Source: Nitratireductor sp. (GTDB lineage: Bacteria > Pseudomonadota > Alphaproteobacteria > Rhizobiales > Rhizobiaceae). From it: 9,706 nucleotides of DNA. Below the pieces are notes generated by a model, which ran no database searches, was not told where the DNA came from, and worked only from the letters and a program-made list of their open reading frames with translations. The position numbers and the translations under genes are program-made. Location: contig JAGRLQ010000041.1 in NCBI GenBank assembly GCA_020441735.1, positions 1 to 9,706 on the forward strand, in the 5' to 3' direction. Shown in pieces: positions 1 to 6,639 of this stretch. The stretch's first letter is position 1. Each line of letters starts with the position of its first letter.

Positions 1-575
1 TTGAGCGGTTCGGGAATGATGACATGATCAACGCGCGGCTTGGAGAAGTACCCCTTGTTGGCGAGATAGGCGACACCGCCGAAGCCGCCGGATTCCTCGT
101 CAACCGTGCCGGAAATCTCGATCGCGCCGCTGTATTCGGGATTTGCTGCGATATAGGCCTCAGCGGCGATGATCGAGGTGGCAAGCCCGCCCTTCATGTC
201 GCATGTGCCGCGGCCATAGATCCTGCCGTCCGAGACGGTGGCTGCAAACGGGTCGAACGTCCAGTCCTCGCCAGCTTCGACCACGTCGATATGGGAATTG
301 AAGTGCACGGTGGGGCCTGGGCGGCGGCCTTCGCGGCGGGCGATCACATTGGTGCGCGGATAACGGTCGGTGTCGCCGGGCGTGTCCGTGCCGCGTTCGA
401 ACCTGATCTCGAAACCGGAGCGTTTGAGGCGGTGGGCAATGTACTCGGCGCAGGGGGTATAGGCTTCACCAGGCGGGTTTACCGTGGGAAAGCGCACCAG
501 ATCGCAGGTCAGCGCGACAAGATCGTCAACACTGGCGTCGATACGCTGAAAAAGCCCGTCAGGTGGTGTTTTCAT
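1..575 (-). CDS. M20-family metallohydrolase, ArgE/DapE type (partial; 3' end outside window)
   Basis: The first 191 codons of a protein running off the left edge are visible; no stop is seen. The reading frame opens at the ATG at 575-573. The M20 metal-site residues are present in the right order: His95-Ile-Asp97 (SHIDVVE), the bridging Asp126 in GRGTCDMKGG, and the Glu160-Glu161 pair in TVDEES. Such enzymes use two zinc ions to hydrolyse N-acyl bonds of amino acids. Family members include acetylornithine deacetylase and succinyl-diaminopimelate desuccinylase. The N-terminal half cannot tell these apart, and many rhizobial members of this mixed ArgE/DapE group have no known substrate. No signal peptide is seen, so it is probably cytoplasmic. 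No good Shine-Dalgarno sequence precedes the ATG, so the start is moderately secure. It is transcribed divergently from the L,D-transpeptidase across a 157-bp gap. Family is confident; substrate is not assigned. Confidence 0.88.
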   Translation of the reverse strand, partial: MKTPPDGLFQRIDASVDDLVALTCDLVRFPTVNPPGEAYTPCAEYIAHRLKRSGFEIRFERGTDTPGDTDRYPRTNVIARREGRRPGPTVHFNSHIDVVEAGEDWTFDPFAATVSDGRIYGRGTCDMKGGLATSIIAAEAYIAANPEYSGAIEISGTVDEESGGFGGVAYLANKGYFSKPRVDHVIIPEPL

Positions 576-732
576 GAAATGATGTTTTCACGGGCGGATG
601 GTGCGATCAACCGGTTTTTCGTTGTGTTTACCTTAGTATTCAATGCGTTGGCGATCACGGGTTTTTTATCTTTTACCACGTAAAGGTTGTGCTATCGTAA
701 GGTGAGGGGCAATTCCAATGCTGGAGGGAGCA
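576..732. promoter_or_regulatory. Divergent intergenic region between the M20 hydrolase and the L,D-transpeptidase
   Basis: This 157-bp stretch separates two divergent genes and must hold the promoters of both. It is AT-richer than its flanks, with a run of T at 662-667. It contains the 8-bp palindrome AACCGGTT at 609-616. No convincing -35/-10 pair could be picked on either strand, so only the location is claimed. A GGAGGG ribosome-binding site for the rightward gene lies at 723-728. Confidence 0.5.
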
Positions 733-1173
733 ATGAAACAGATTTTGGGGGCTGTGTTCGCAACCGCTATGCTTTTCGCCGCGCCTGCGCTTGTGCCGGC
801 ACAGGCCTTGGCTGCGACCCTGGAAGCACGCATCGACATTTCCGAACAGACCATGCGCATTTATCGCAATGGCCTGCTGATGCATCGCTGGAAAGTCTCA
901 ACCGGGCGCAAGGGCTACCGCACGCCCACAGGCAGCTACCGGCCGCAGCGCATGTACAAGCGTTATTATTCTCGCAAGTACGACAATGCACCGATGCCTT
1001 ATTCGATCTTTTTCCGGGGTGGTTATGCCATTCATGGCACCGGCCACATCAAGGGACTGGGCCGTCCGGCATCGCATGGCTGTATCAGGCTGCATCCGGA
1101 CCATGCCGCGAGGCTCTACAGCATGGTTCAGCAGTACGGACCGAAAAATACGAGCATCAAGATCACGCACTAG
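733..1173 (+). CDS. Exported L,D-transpeptidase (YkuD/ErfK family)
   Basis: A 146-residue protein with a cleavable signal peptide: a hydrophobic stretch at residues 5-22 followed by the AXA site Ala25-Leu-Ala27, giving a mature protein starting near Ala28. The rest is a minimal YkuD domain. The catalytic signature is complete: His101 in the IHGTG segment and Ser114-His115-Gly116-Cys117-x-Arg119, with Cys117 the predicted nucleophile. Family members act in the periplasm, forming 3-3 peptidoglycan cross-links or attaching outer-membrane proteins to peptidoglycan; which reaction applies here is unknown. There is no LysM or other binding domain. The ATG at 733 is chosen over one at 718 because GGAGGG lies 4 nt upstream and the signal peptide starts there. 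It converges on lpxXL with a 34-bp gap, and its terminator lies within that gene. Confidence 0.92.
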   Translation: MKQILGAVFATAMLFAAPALVPAQALAATLEARIDISEQTMRIYRNGLLMHRWKVSTGRKGYRTPTGSYRPQRMYKRYYSRKYDNAPMPYSIFFRGGYAIHGTGHIKGLGRPASHGCIRLHPDHAARLYSMVQQYGPKNTSIKITH

Positions 1174-1207
1174 ATTGCTTTATCTTCCGGTGGCTGAAAA
1201 TCCGATA

Positions 1208-2188
1208 TTACGACGGTCGGTTCGTTACCGGCCGTCTGCTTTTTTTGCGGCGGCGCGGCTTTGATGGGCGCCACCGGCGGTGCAGCCATAGCCATTGCTC
1301 GGGGTATTCCCGGATCCAGCCTTCCATGACCGTATTGATGAGCTGCGTGGTGGCGTCGGTATCGATCTTGCCGGCCTCATCGCGCGGCAGGTCAAGGCGT
1401 TCCTGCAGTTCGATGCGGTAACGCCCACCAGCCAATCGGATGGTGCGGGCGGGATAGACGGGGCAATCATAATTGCGGGCGAGCTTGGCGAGCAGAGGAT
1501 TGGCGGCAGCTTCGCGCCCGAAAAAGGTCACCATCGGTCCGTTGTCGTAATACTGGTCGGCCAGCAGACCGATCTTGCCGCCTTCATCCATGACACCTGA
1601 GAGAGCCCAGGCGGCGCCGGCGCGTGAAGGTACCAGATGGCCCATGGCGGTTTTTCGCGCCTTCAGCAGTTTTCTTGCCAAAAACGGATTGTTGGGTGGG
1701 CGGAACAGCGCGGTGATGTTCAGCCCGAAGGCGGCGGCGGCAATCGGCAGCACCTCCCAGTTACCGGTGTGAGCCGTGAAGCAGATCGCCGGGCCTTCAT
1801 GCTCGCGCAGTTCCTCAAAATTGGGGATGCCGGTGATTTCGAACCGGCTCTTTTCCGGGTTGTCGAAATCGACATCGAAAATCTTGTCGAGAAAGGCGTA
1901 TTCGGCGCCGGTGCGGCCCATGTGCTCCCACATGCCACGCAGGATTTCCTCGATTTCGGCTTCCGGTTTTTCGGGGAAGGCGTTGCGCAGGTTGTTGCGT
2001 GCGTCTTCGGTGCGCGGATGCCACATGCCAAAGGTTCGGGCGAGTTTGGCGGTCGCGTTGATGGCGGGGTCAGCAGGCAGGAACTTGACCAGCCGGATGG
2101 AACCAAGCGCAGCCGCCGCAATCAGCCAGTCGCGCGTATCGCGCAACAGGACATACCAGCGGGGATACTTGGTGCGCTTGCGGGCCAT
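1208..2188 (-). CDS. lpxXL: Lipid A VLCFA acyltransferase LpxXL (LpxL/HtrB superfamily)
   Basis: A 326-residue lysophospholipid acyltransferase-like protein. It has a hydrophobic N-terminal segment (about residues 21-37) that would anchor it to the inner membrane's cytoplasmic face. The HX4E catalytic motif is His140-TGNW-Glu145, and the superfamily's C-terminal tryptophan- and arginine-rich WLWLHRRWR segment is at 299-307. In rhizobia LpxXL moves the 27-hydroxyoctacosanoyl chain from AcpXL to lipid A. The assignment to LpxXL rather than to the paralogous lauroyl or myristoyl transferases comes from its position as last gene of the acpXL cluster. The start ATG at 2188 has GGAAAG about 3 nt upstream. 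It follows the dehydrogenase gene by 41 bp. The C-terminus (about 307-326) is an unusually basic tail, partly because it is encoded by the opposite-strand terminator. Confidence 0.93.
   Translation of the reverse strand: MARKRTKYPRWYVLLRDTRDWLIAAAALGSIRLVKFLPADPAINATAKLARTFGMWHPRTEDARNNLRNAFPEKPEAEIEEILRGMWEHMGRTGAEYAFLDKIFDVDFDNPEKSRFEITGIPNFEELREHEGPAICFTAHTGNWEVLPIAAAAFGLNITALFRPPNNPFLARKLLKARKTAMGHLVPSRAGAAWALSGVMDEGGKIGLLADQYYDNGPMVTFFGREAAANPLLAKLARNYDCPVYPARTIRLAGGRYRIELQERLDLPRDEAGKIDTDATTQLINTVMEGWIREYPEQWLWLHRRWRPSKPRRRKKSRRPVTNRPS
1212..1246 (+). terminator. Intrinsic terminator of the L,D-transpeptidase, inside the 3' end of lpxXL
   Basis: The arms GACGGTCGGT (1212-1221) and ACCGGCCGTC (1227-1236) pair over 10 bp with one U-G wobble and a 5-nt loop. 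TGC and then seven T (1240-1246) follow. It is a strong rho-independent terminator for plus-strand transcription, 38 nt after the transpeptidase stop. On the minus strand no T-run follows, so it should not end the lpxXL message. The same bases encode the last residues of LpxXL. Confidence 0.88.
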
Positions 2189-2229
2189 GGTCTTTCCGGG
2201 AGGTTTGCGGGTGGACTGGCGTGCCGAAT

Positions 2230-3267
2230 TCAGTCGTTGACGCGCATAACAATCTTGCCGAATACCTTGCGGCTTTCCATGCGTTCCAGCGCCTTTGAAA
2301 GATCGCCGAATTCAAGCTCCGTATCGATCACCGGGTGAACAATGCCCTTGGCCATCTTCTCCATCGCATCGGTAAGATTGCGCATGTTGCAGCCGAAGGA
2401 ACCGATCAGCCTCAACTGCTGCTGAAACAGCATCATCAGATTGGTTTCGGCTGATACGCCTGAGGTTGAGCCACAGGTGACCAGCCGCCCGCCGCGGCGC
2501 AGCGAAAGCATGGAACCGGCCCAGGTATCCTTGCCGACGTGTTCGAAGACGACATCGACACCCTTTTTCTTCGTGATCTTGCGCACCGCCCCCTCAAAAC
2601 GGTCGGTACGATAGTTGATCACGTGGTCGGCGCCGAGTTCGTGGCAGCGTTCGATCTTGTCGTCGGAGCCGACGGTGGTGATCACCGTGCAGCCGATCTT
2701 CTTGGCAAGCTGGATCGCTGCCGAGCCGATGCCGGAACCGCCAGCGTGAACCAGCACGGTCTCGCCGCTTTCAAGTTTGGCGTTGTCGAAAAGCATGTGC
2801 TCGCAGGTGCCGAAGGTTACCGGGGCCACGGCTGCTGCGATATCGCTCAGGCCCTCAGGAGCGCGCACCACGTTGCGGGCCGGCATGTTGGCGAATTCGC
2901 GGGCATAGCCATCGAGGTGGAAACCGTGCACGCCCTTGGGGTGTTCACAGTGGTTGTCTCGGCCCTCGCGGCAGGGACGGCAGACGCCGCAGGTCGGCGC
3001 ACCGTAGATCGCCACCAGATCGCCGGTCTTTACCCCGGAAACACCGGGCCCGATGGCGGCGACTTCGGCTGAAGCCTCTGCGCCCACCGTCATCGGAAGC
3101 TTGCGCTTGGCAAAGGCCATGCCGCGCCAGCCCCATACATCTATATGGTTGAGGGCTACCACCTTGATCTTAAGCTGCACCTCGCCCTCGCCGGGCGGTG
3201 GCGGAGCTTCGACATCGGTGACTTTTACTTCGCGTTCGGAAACCAGTTGGAGCGCGCGCAACGCCAT
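2230..3267 (-). CDS. Medium-chain dehydrogenase/reductase of the VLCFA cluster (adh2XL-type)
   Basis: A 345-residue MDR-superfamily protein: a GroES-like N-terminal domain (about 1-130), then a Rossmann domain with the nucleotide-binding loop AGGSGIG at 175-181. The structural-zinc lobe is intact, with Cys93, Cys96, Cys99 and Cys107 in C-x2-C-x2-C-x7-C spacing. The catalytic-zinc ligands of classical alcohol dehydrogenases are missing: the Cys of the C-H-x-D segment is Asn40 (NHID) and the His of the GHE motif is Ala63 (VGAEAS). It is therefore unlikely to be a true zinc alcohol dehydrogenase. A quinone-oxidoreductase-like or enoyl-thioester reductase activity fits better. Orthologs occupy this slot in rhizobial acpXL clusters. 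The start is moderately sure: AAGGGAG lies only 2 nt upstream of the ATG. A 120-bp gap with a terminator-like hairpin separates it from fabF1. Confidence 0.9.
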   Translation of the reverse strand: MALRALQLVSEREVKVTDVEAPPPPGEGEVQLKIKVVALNHIDVWGWRGMAFAKRKLPMTVGAEASAEVAAIGPGVSGVKTGDLVAIYGAPTCGVCRPCREGRDNHCEHPKGVHGFHLDGYAREFANMPARNVVRAPEGLSDIAAAVAPVTFGTCEHMLFDNAKLESGETVLVHAGGSGIGSAAIQLAKKIGCTVITTVGSDDKIERCHELGADHVINYRTDRFEGAVRKITKKKGVDVVFEHVGKDTWAGSMLSLRRGGRLVTCGSTSGVSAETNLMMLFQQQLRLIGSFGCNMRNLTDAMEKMAKGIVHPVIDTELEFGDLSKALERMESRKVFGKIVMRVND

Positions 3268-3306
3268 GTCTCCCTTGTCAGGCCTTTCCTGCAGGCCGAT
3301 TTCAAC

Positions 3307-3347
3307 AAAAAAGCCATAGCGGATGCCGGATATCTTCCGGCTCCGCT
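3307..3347 (-). terminator. Terminator-like hairpin (possible attenuator) between fabF1 and the MDR gene
   Basis: Read on the minus strand, AGCGG and CCGCT (3347-3343 and 3322-3318) enclose a second perfect stem, GCCGGA with TCCGGC (3341-3336 and 3330-3325), around a 5-nt loop. A small internal bulge separates the two stems. Five bases (ATGGC) follow, then six T (3312-3307). The stem-to-T spacing is slightly long for a full terminator, so partial termination is more likely than a complete stop. Confidence 0.55.
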
Positions 3348-3387
3348 GTTGGCCGTTCGAATTTGCTTCCCGTTATGCCACGTCCCG

Positions 3388-4665
3388 TCAAGCCATCTCT
3401 CTGGCAAAGACGAGACAGGCATTCTGTCCGCCAAAGCCGAAGGAGTTTGACAACACGGATTTCACTTCCGCTTCGCGCTTGACGTTGGGCACAACGTCGA
3501 GCGGGATGTCGGGATCGGGATTATCATAATTGATGGTCGGCGGGATGATGCTTTCCTTCATGGTGAGGAAGGAAAAGACCGCTTCCACCGCGCCACCAGC
3601 GGTCAGCGTATGACCGATCATCGACTTGTTGGAGGAAATCGGAACTTCATGGATGCGCTCGCCGAATACGGCTTTCAGCGAGTTGTATTCCATGCGGTCG
3701 TTTTCCGGCGTCGAGGTGCCGTGTGCGTTGATGTAGCCGACTTCGTCGGGCGACATTCCGGCATCTTCCAGCGCCGCGCTGATGGTTGTGATGACCGGCT
3801 TGCCGTCGGGGCTCGAGCGGGTGCGGTGGAAGGAATCGGCCTTCTCGCCGACACCGCGTATGACGCCAATAACCTTGGCACCGCGAGCAACGGCGTGTTC
3901 CATCGTTTCCAGCACCAGGGCAGCCGAGCCTTCCGACATGATGAAACCGTCACGGTCCTTGGAGAAGGGGCGGGATGCGCCTGACGGCGTCTCGTTGTTG
4001 GTGGAAAGCGCCGATAGCAGCGAAAAGCGGATCAGGCCTTCTGCGGTAACCGAACCGTCAGAGGCTACGCAGAGTGCCGCTTCCGTCTCGCCGCGGCGGA
4101 TGGCCTCAATACCCTGCTGCAGGGCGGTGGCACCCGAAGCGCAGGCAGTTGAAAGCGAGATCGGCAGCCCTTGTGTGCGGTATTTCTCGGCCAGCTTGTA
4201 GGCGATGGTGCCAAGCTGAATGAGATGATGCATTTGCGGATGGGGTTTGGCGCGTGCTGCCTCCAGCAATTGCTCGTAGCCGGGCTCTTTTGACGGGCTT
4301 TCCTCCATCAGGGCGAAACGGTGCTGCCATTCCATTTCAACCGGCGGGGCGGCAAAAAACAGCGGGCCGGGAAAACCCGCATCGCCGAAGCCTGCTTCCT
4401 CGAGCGCTTCACCGGCGGTGCTTTCGGCCATGGCGTAGGAGATCGCAGGCGCGGAGACTTCCTCGGTTTCCATGAAATCGACCGTGCCGGCGATCACGGT
4501 GTTCAGGCCGTCGGTGGGAAAACGGGTAATCTTCTTGATGCCGGACTTGCCGGCGGTCAGCGCTTCCCAGTTTTCCTTCTTTCCGTTGCCGAGGGATGTC
4601 ACCACGCCGAGGCCGGTAACAGCGATGACAGGCCTGCCAAGATGATCGGTGTATTGCGTGGACAT
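3388..4665 (-). CDS. 3-oxoacyl-ACP synthase, catalytic subunit (FabF1 of the VLCFA cluster)
   Basis: A 425-residue KAS II-type condensing enzyme. All active-site residues are present: nucleophile Cys175 in STACASG, His315 in INAHGTSTPEND, Lys347 and His352 in NKSMIGHT. The C-terminal GFGG motif is at about 410-413. It catalyses decarboxylative condensation of malonyl-ACP with an acyl-ACP; in this cluster it should extend chains toward C28 on AcpXL. The start is the ATG at 4665, because AAGGAG (4679-4674) sits 8 nt upstream; a TTG two codons earlier is less likely. The preceding gene fabF2 ends at 4681, only 15 bp away, so the two are probably translationally coupled and made in similar amounts. 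Orthologs are called fabF1XL in Rhizobium leguminosarum. Confidence 0.95.
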   Translation of the reverse strand: MSTQYTDHLGRPVIAVTGLGVVTSLGNGKKENWEALTAGKSGIKKITRFPTDGLNTVIAGTVDFMETEEVSAPAISYAMAESTAGEALEEAGFGDAGFPGPLFFAAPPVEMEWQHRFALMEESPSKEPGYEQLLEAARAKPHPQMHHLIQLGTIAYKLAEKYRTQGLPISLSTACASGATALQQGIEAIRRGETEAALCVASDGSVTAEGLIRFSLLSALSTNNETPSGASRPFSKDRDGFIMSEGSAALVLETMEHAVARGAKVIGVIRGVGEKADSFHRTRSSPDGKPVITTISAALEDAGMSPDEVGYINAHGTSTPENDRMEYNSLKAVFGERIHEVPISSNKSMIGHTLTAGGAVEAVFSFLTMKESIIPPTINYDNPDPDIPLDVVPNVKREAEVKSVLSNSFGFGGQNACLVFAREMA

Positions 4666-4680
4666 TGGCAATTCTCCTTG

Positions 4681-5880
4681 TCAGGAAGCAGCTTCCACCA
4701 TGGCCATCCCTTCGCCGCGGTAGTGGCCCGCAGTGCTGACGAGGATGGAAGATGGCGGGATTTTAACCGGCTTTTCGGCGGCTTCAAACGGCTCGTAGAA
4801 GCTGCCATTCTTCAGCGCCATTGCCGCAAGTGCGATGCCGAACGGGAAATTGGCCTCAATCGTGTTGCCGACCATGGAGGTATAAGCGCGGATCGCAGCC
4901 TCCATGCCGAAACGGCTGCGCAGTGCATCGAATTCCCAACCGGTTATGTCGGCATAGCCGCTGGCACCGGAGAGGATCGCAGGCCGGCTGTCCCGGTCGA
5001 GAGGCAGTTTTTCGAGCATGCGGCTGAAGCGTGCCAGTGTTTCCTCAGCGTTGCGGGCTCCGAGATCCGATGCGACGGCGGAGATTTTGGCGTAGGGCTT
5101 AGCGCCACGCGCGCTGGCGTGTTCTGCCGATTCAAGAACAAGAAATACGCCGGCAGAGCCGGGGATCATGCCGCCGCCGGCTTCCTGGCGCTCCTGAACG
5201 GGCGTTGCGGTATCGCGGGCCAGATAGCGGCCAAGCTCAATGTTGAGAAACAGATCCACCCGTTCCGCATTATAACCGCCGCCGACCAGCAGGTGGCTGC
5301 TCTGGCCATGGGAAATGCGCGCCACGGCATCGCGAATGGCGGTCACGCCGGCTGATTCCTCGCCCATATAGGTGCGCGAGGAGCCGGTCACCTTGTGGAC
5401 GATGGAAATGTTGCCGGCCATCAGGTTCGACAATTGCGCCAGAAACAGGGTGGGGCGCAGGTCCTGGGGCAGGCGCTCATTGAGGATCAGGTCGCGATCA
5501 TTGCGGGTCCGGGCTTCCGCGAGGATCGCGGTGTCGACCTCGAGATCGCGCTCGCCGCCCCCGGCGCAGACAACGAGATCCATGGTGGAGACCAGTTCCT
5601 CGTCTTCCTTCATGCCGGCATCGTCGAGTGCAAGGCCGGCTGCATAGGTGCCGATACGCTGCCAGTTTTCCATCTGGCGCATGTCCTTGCGCGACATCTG
5701 GGCGGTCCAGTCGATTTCCGGCAGTGGATGCACTGCATAGGGTGCATAGGATTCACGGTCGATCGGCGCTGAAGCGGCGCCCGACGCATGCAGTTTTTCC
5801 CAATGGGTATCGGGGCCTTCGCCGAAACAGGACACCAGTCCGATACCGGTAATCCAGACGTCGTTCTTCTTGTCGCTCAT
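4681..5880 (-). CDS. KAS-like protein lacking all catalytic residues (FabF2 of the VLCFA cluster)
   Basis: A 399-residue protein with the ketosynthase (thiolase) fold, paralogous to the neighbouring FabF1. Aligning by eye on the conserved Ile after the nucleophile elbow, the catalytic Cys is Glu175 (GEESAG in place of TACASG). The first His is replaced, probably by Ala, in the SGASGYAD segment. The second His is Asn339 (SMVGNT in place of SMIGHT), and the nearby Lys is Thr334. It therefore should not condense on its own. By analogy with KS-beta/chain-length factors of type II polyketide synthases, it may form a heterodimer with FabF1 and set product length. The start at 5880 is preferred over an ATG six codons upstream because GGAAA lies 4 nt before it. 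A 241-bp gap precedes it; a 15-bp gap follows. Orthologs are called fabF2XL. Confidence 0.9.
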   Translation of the reverse strand: MSDKKNDVWITGIGLVSCFGEGPDTHWEKLHASGAASAPIDRESYAPYAVHPLPEIDWTAQMSRKDMRQMENWQRIGTYAAGLALDDAGMKEDEELVSTMDLVVCAGGGERDLEVDTAILAEARTRNDRDLILNERLPQDLRPTLFLAQLSNLMAGNISIVHKVTGSSRTYMGEESAGVTAIRDAVARISHGQSSHLLVGGGYNAERVDLFLNIELGRYLARDTATPVQERQEAGGGMIPGSAGVFLVLESAEHASARGAKPYAKISAVASDLGARNAEETLARFSRMLEKLPLDRDSRPAILSGASGYADITGWEFDALRSRFGMEAAIRAYTSMVGNTIEANFPFGIALAAMALKNGSFYEPFEAAEKPVKIPPSSILVSTAGHYRGEGMAMVEAAS

Positions 5881-5932
5881 TCGGTTTCCAAAACGCATTC
5901 GATAGGTTTATGCGGTTTGCCGCCTTTTGTTT

Positions 5933-6046
5933 TGAAGTGCTCTAGATCGTTTCACGTTTCCTTGGAAACGAGATAACGATTTAGTTCGTTGGCTTTGTTT
6001 ACGCATTCAGGTTTTTCCGATTCCGTCAAAACCTGAAGTGCTCTAG
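5933..6046. repeat. Intergenic palindromic repeat element with two hairpins and 13-bp terminal direct repeats
   Basis: Perfect direct repeats TGAAGTGCTCTAG lie at 5933-5945 and 6034-6046. Between them are two hairpins. One (5946-5980) has an inner 7-bp stem CGTTTCC/GGAAACG with a 2-nt loop and an outer ATCGTT/AACGAT. The other has a perfect 10-bp stem, TTCAGGTTTT (6006-6015) with AAAACCTGAA (6028-6037), and a 12-nt loop. The layout and the GCTCTAG ends resemble palindromic intergenic elements dispersed in rhizobial genomes; that relationship is from memory and untested. It lies within the fabZ-fabF2 transcript. Confidence 0.75.
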
Positions 6047-6121
6047 CAGGTATCAAAACCGAAAACACCCCAAAACAGGGCTTTCGGAGTTTGTGGAATA
6101 TGGGGTTCCGCTGCTCCGCCC

Positions 6122-6580
6122 TCAAGCCGGCTGCTTTTTCATGTCGGCGACCTGCTGCTTGATCATGCCCTGGAGTTCCTCGCTGGGGAACGGCATGATG
6201 GTGAAGGTCAGTTGCGCATTGGCGACGCGTTTTCCTTGCGAGCGGATTTCCGCTCGGGTGACGGCGAAGCCTGATCCCTCATGTTCGATCTCTGCCTTGA
6301 TCTCAAGGGCGGTCCTGGGACCTACAAAATCCCTCAGCTTGCCTTCTTTGACGCCGGCGAGCAGCGGAATTTTTGTGAAATCGATGGTGTGCATGATCAG
6401 TATGCCGGAGCACTGCGCCATGGTTTCGATCATCAGCACGCCGGGAACCAGCGGGTGTCCGGGAAAGTGGCCTTCGAACACCGTGCTTTCCTCCGGCACG
6501 GTGGACTGGGCCAGCATGACCTTTTCCTCGAGATCGACGTTGGTGATCCGGTCAATCATCTGGAAATATTCGAGCAGCAT
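6122..6580 (-). CDS. 3-hydroxyacyl-ACP dehydratase, FabZ-like (VLCFA cluster)
   Basis: A 152-residue hot-dog-fold dehydratase. The FabZ signature is clear: His38 begins HFPGHPLVPG and Glu52 lies in MIETMAQ, 14 residues apart as in E. coli FabZ, so both catalytic residues are retained. It removes water from 3-hydroxyacyl-ACP to give the trans-2-enoyl-ACP during elongation; here the carrier should be AcpXL. The start is the ATG at 6580. An in-frame TTG 13 codons earlier would run into the terminator hairpin after acpXL and adds no recognisable fold. The ribosome-binding site is weak (CTGAAGAA). It lies 104 bp after acpXL and is followed by a 241-bp gap. Orthologs are called fabZXL; the cell presumably has a separate housekeeping fabZ. 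Confidence 0.93.
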   Translation of the reverse strand: MLLEYFQMIDRITNVDLEEKVMLAQSTVPEESTVFEGHFPGHPLVPGVLMIETMAQCSGILIMHTIDFTKIPLLAGVKEGKLRDFVGPRTALEIKAEIEHEGSGFAVTRAEIRSQGKRVANAQLTFTIMPFPSEELQGMIKQQVADMKKQPA

Positions 6581-6614
6581 GGGTTCTTCAGTCTTCCGGT
6601 TTGAACGCGCTATC

Positions 6615-6639
6615 AACAAAACAGGCCCCGAGGGGCCTG
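6615..6639 (-). terminator. Intrinsic terminator / attenuator after acpXL
   Basis: On the minus strand a perfect 8-bp GC-rich stem, CAGGCCCC with GGGGCCTG (6639-6632 and 6629-6622), is followed at once by TTTTGTT (6621-6615). It lies 45 nt after the acpXL stop and before fabZ, so it should end many acpXL transcripts while letting some continue. A second perfect 6-bp stem (CGCCGC/GCGGCG, 6665-6679) without a T-run lies between it and the acpXL stop and may protect the short message's 3' end. Confidence 0.8.

Noticed and set aside
24..683. 219-codon open frame on the plus strand
   Set aside because: It lies antisense to the M20 hydrolase, whose catalytic motifs are intact; its translation shows no recognisable domain and is explained by GC-rich codon bias.
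576..732. Specific -35/-10 promoter calls for the two divergent genes
   Set aside because: Candidate boxes such as CTATCG (692-697) had poor or wrongly spaced partners, so only the region is reported.
4321..5355. 344-codon open frame on the plus strand
   Set aside because: It is antisense to fabF1 and fabF2, has no family features and spans two real genes and their junction.
6059..6087. CCGAAA/TTTCGG inverted repeat after fabZ as a terminator
   Set aside because: The stem is 6 bp with a 17-nt loop and there is no T-run on the sense strand.
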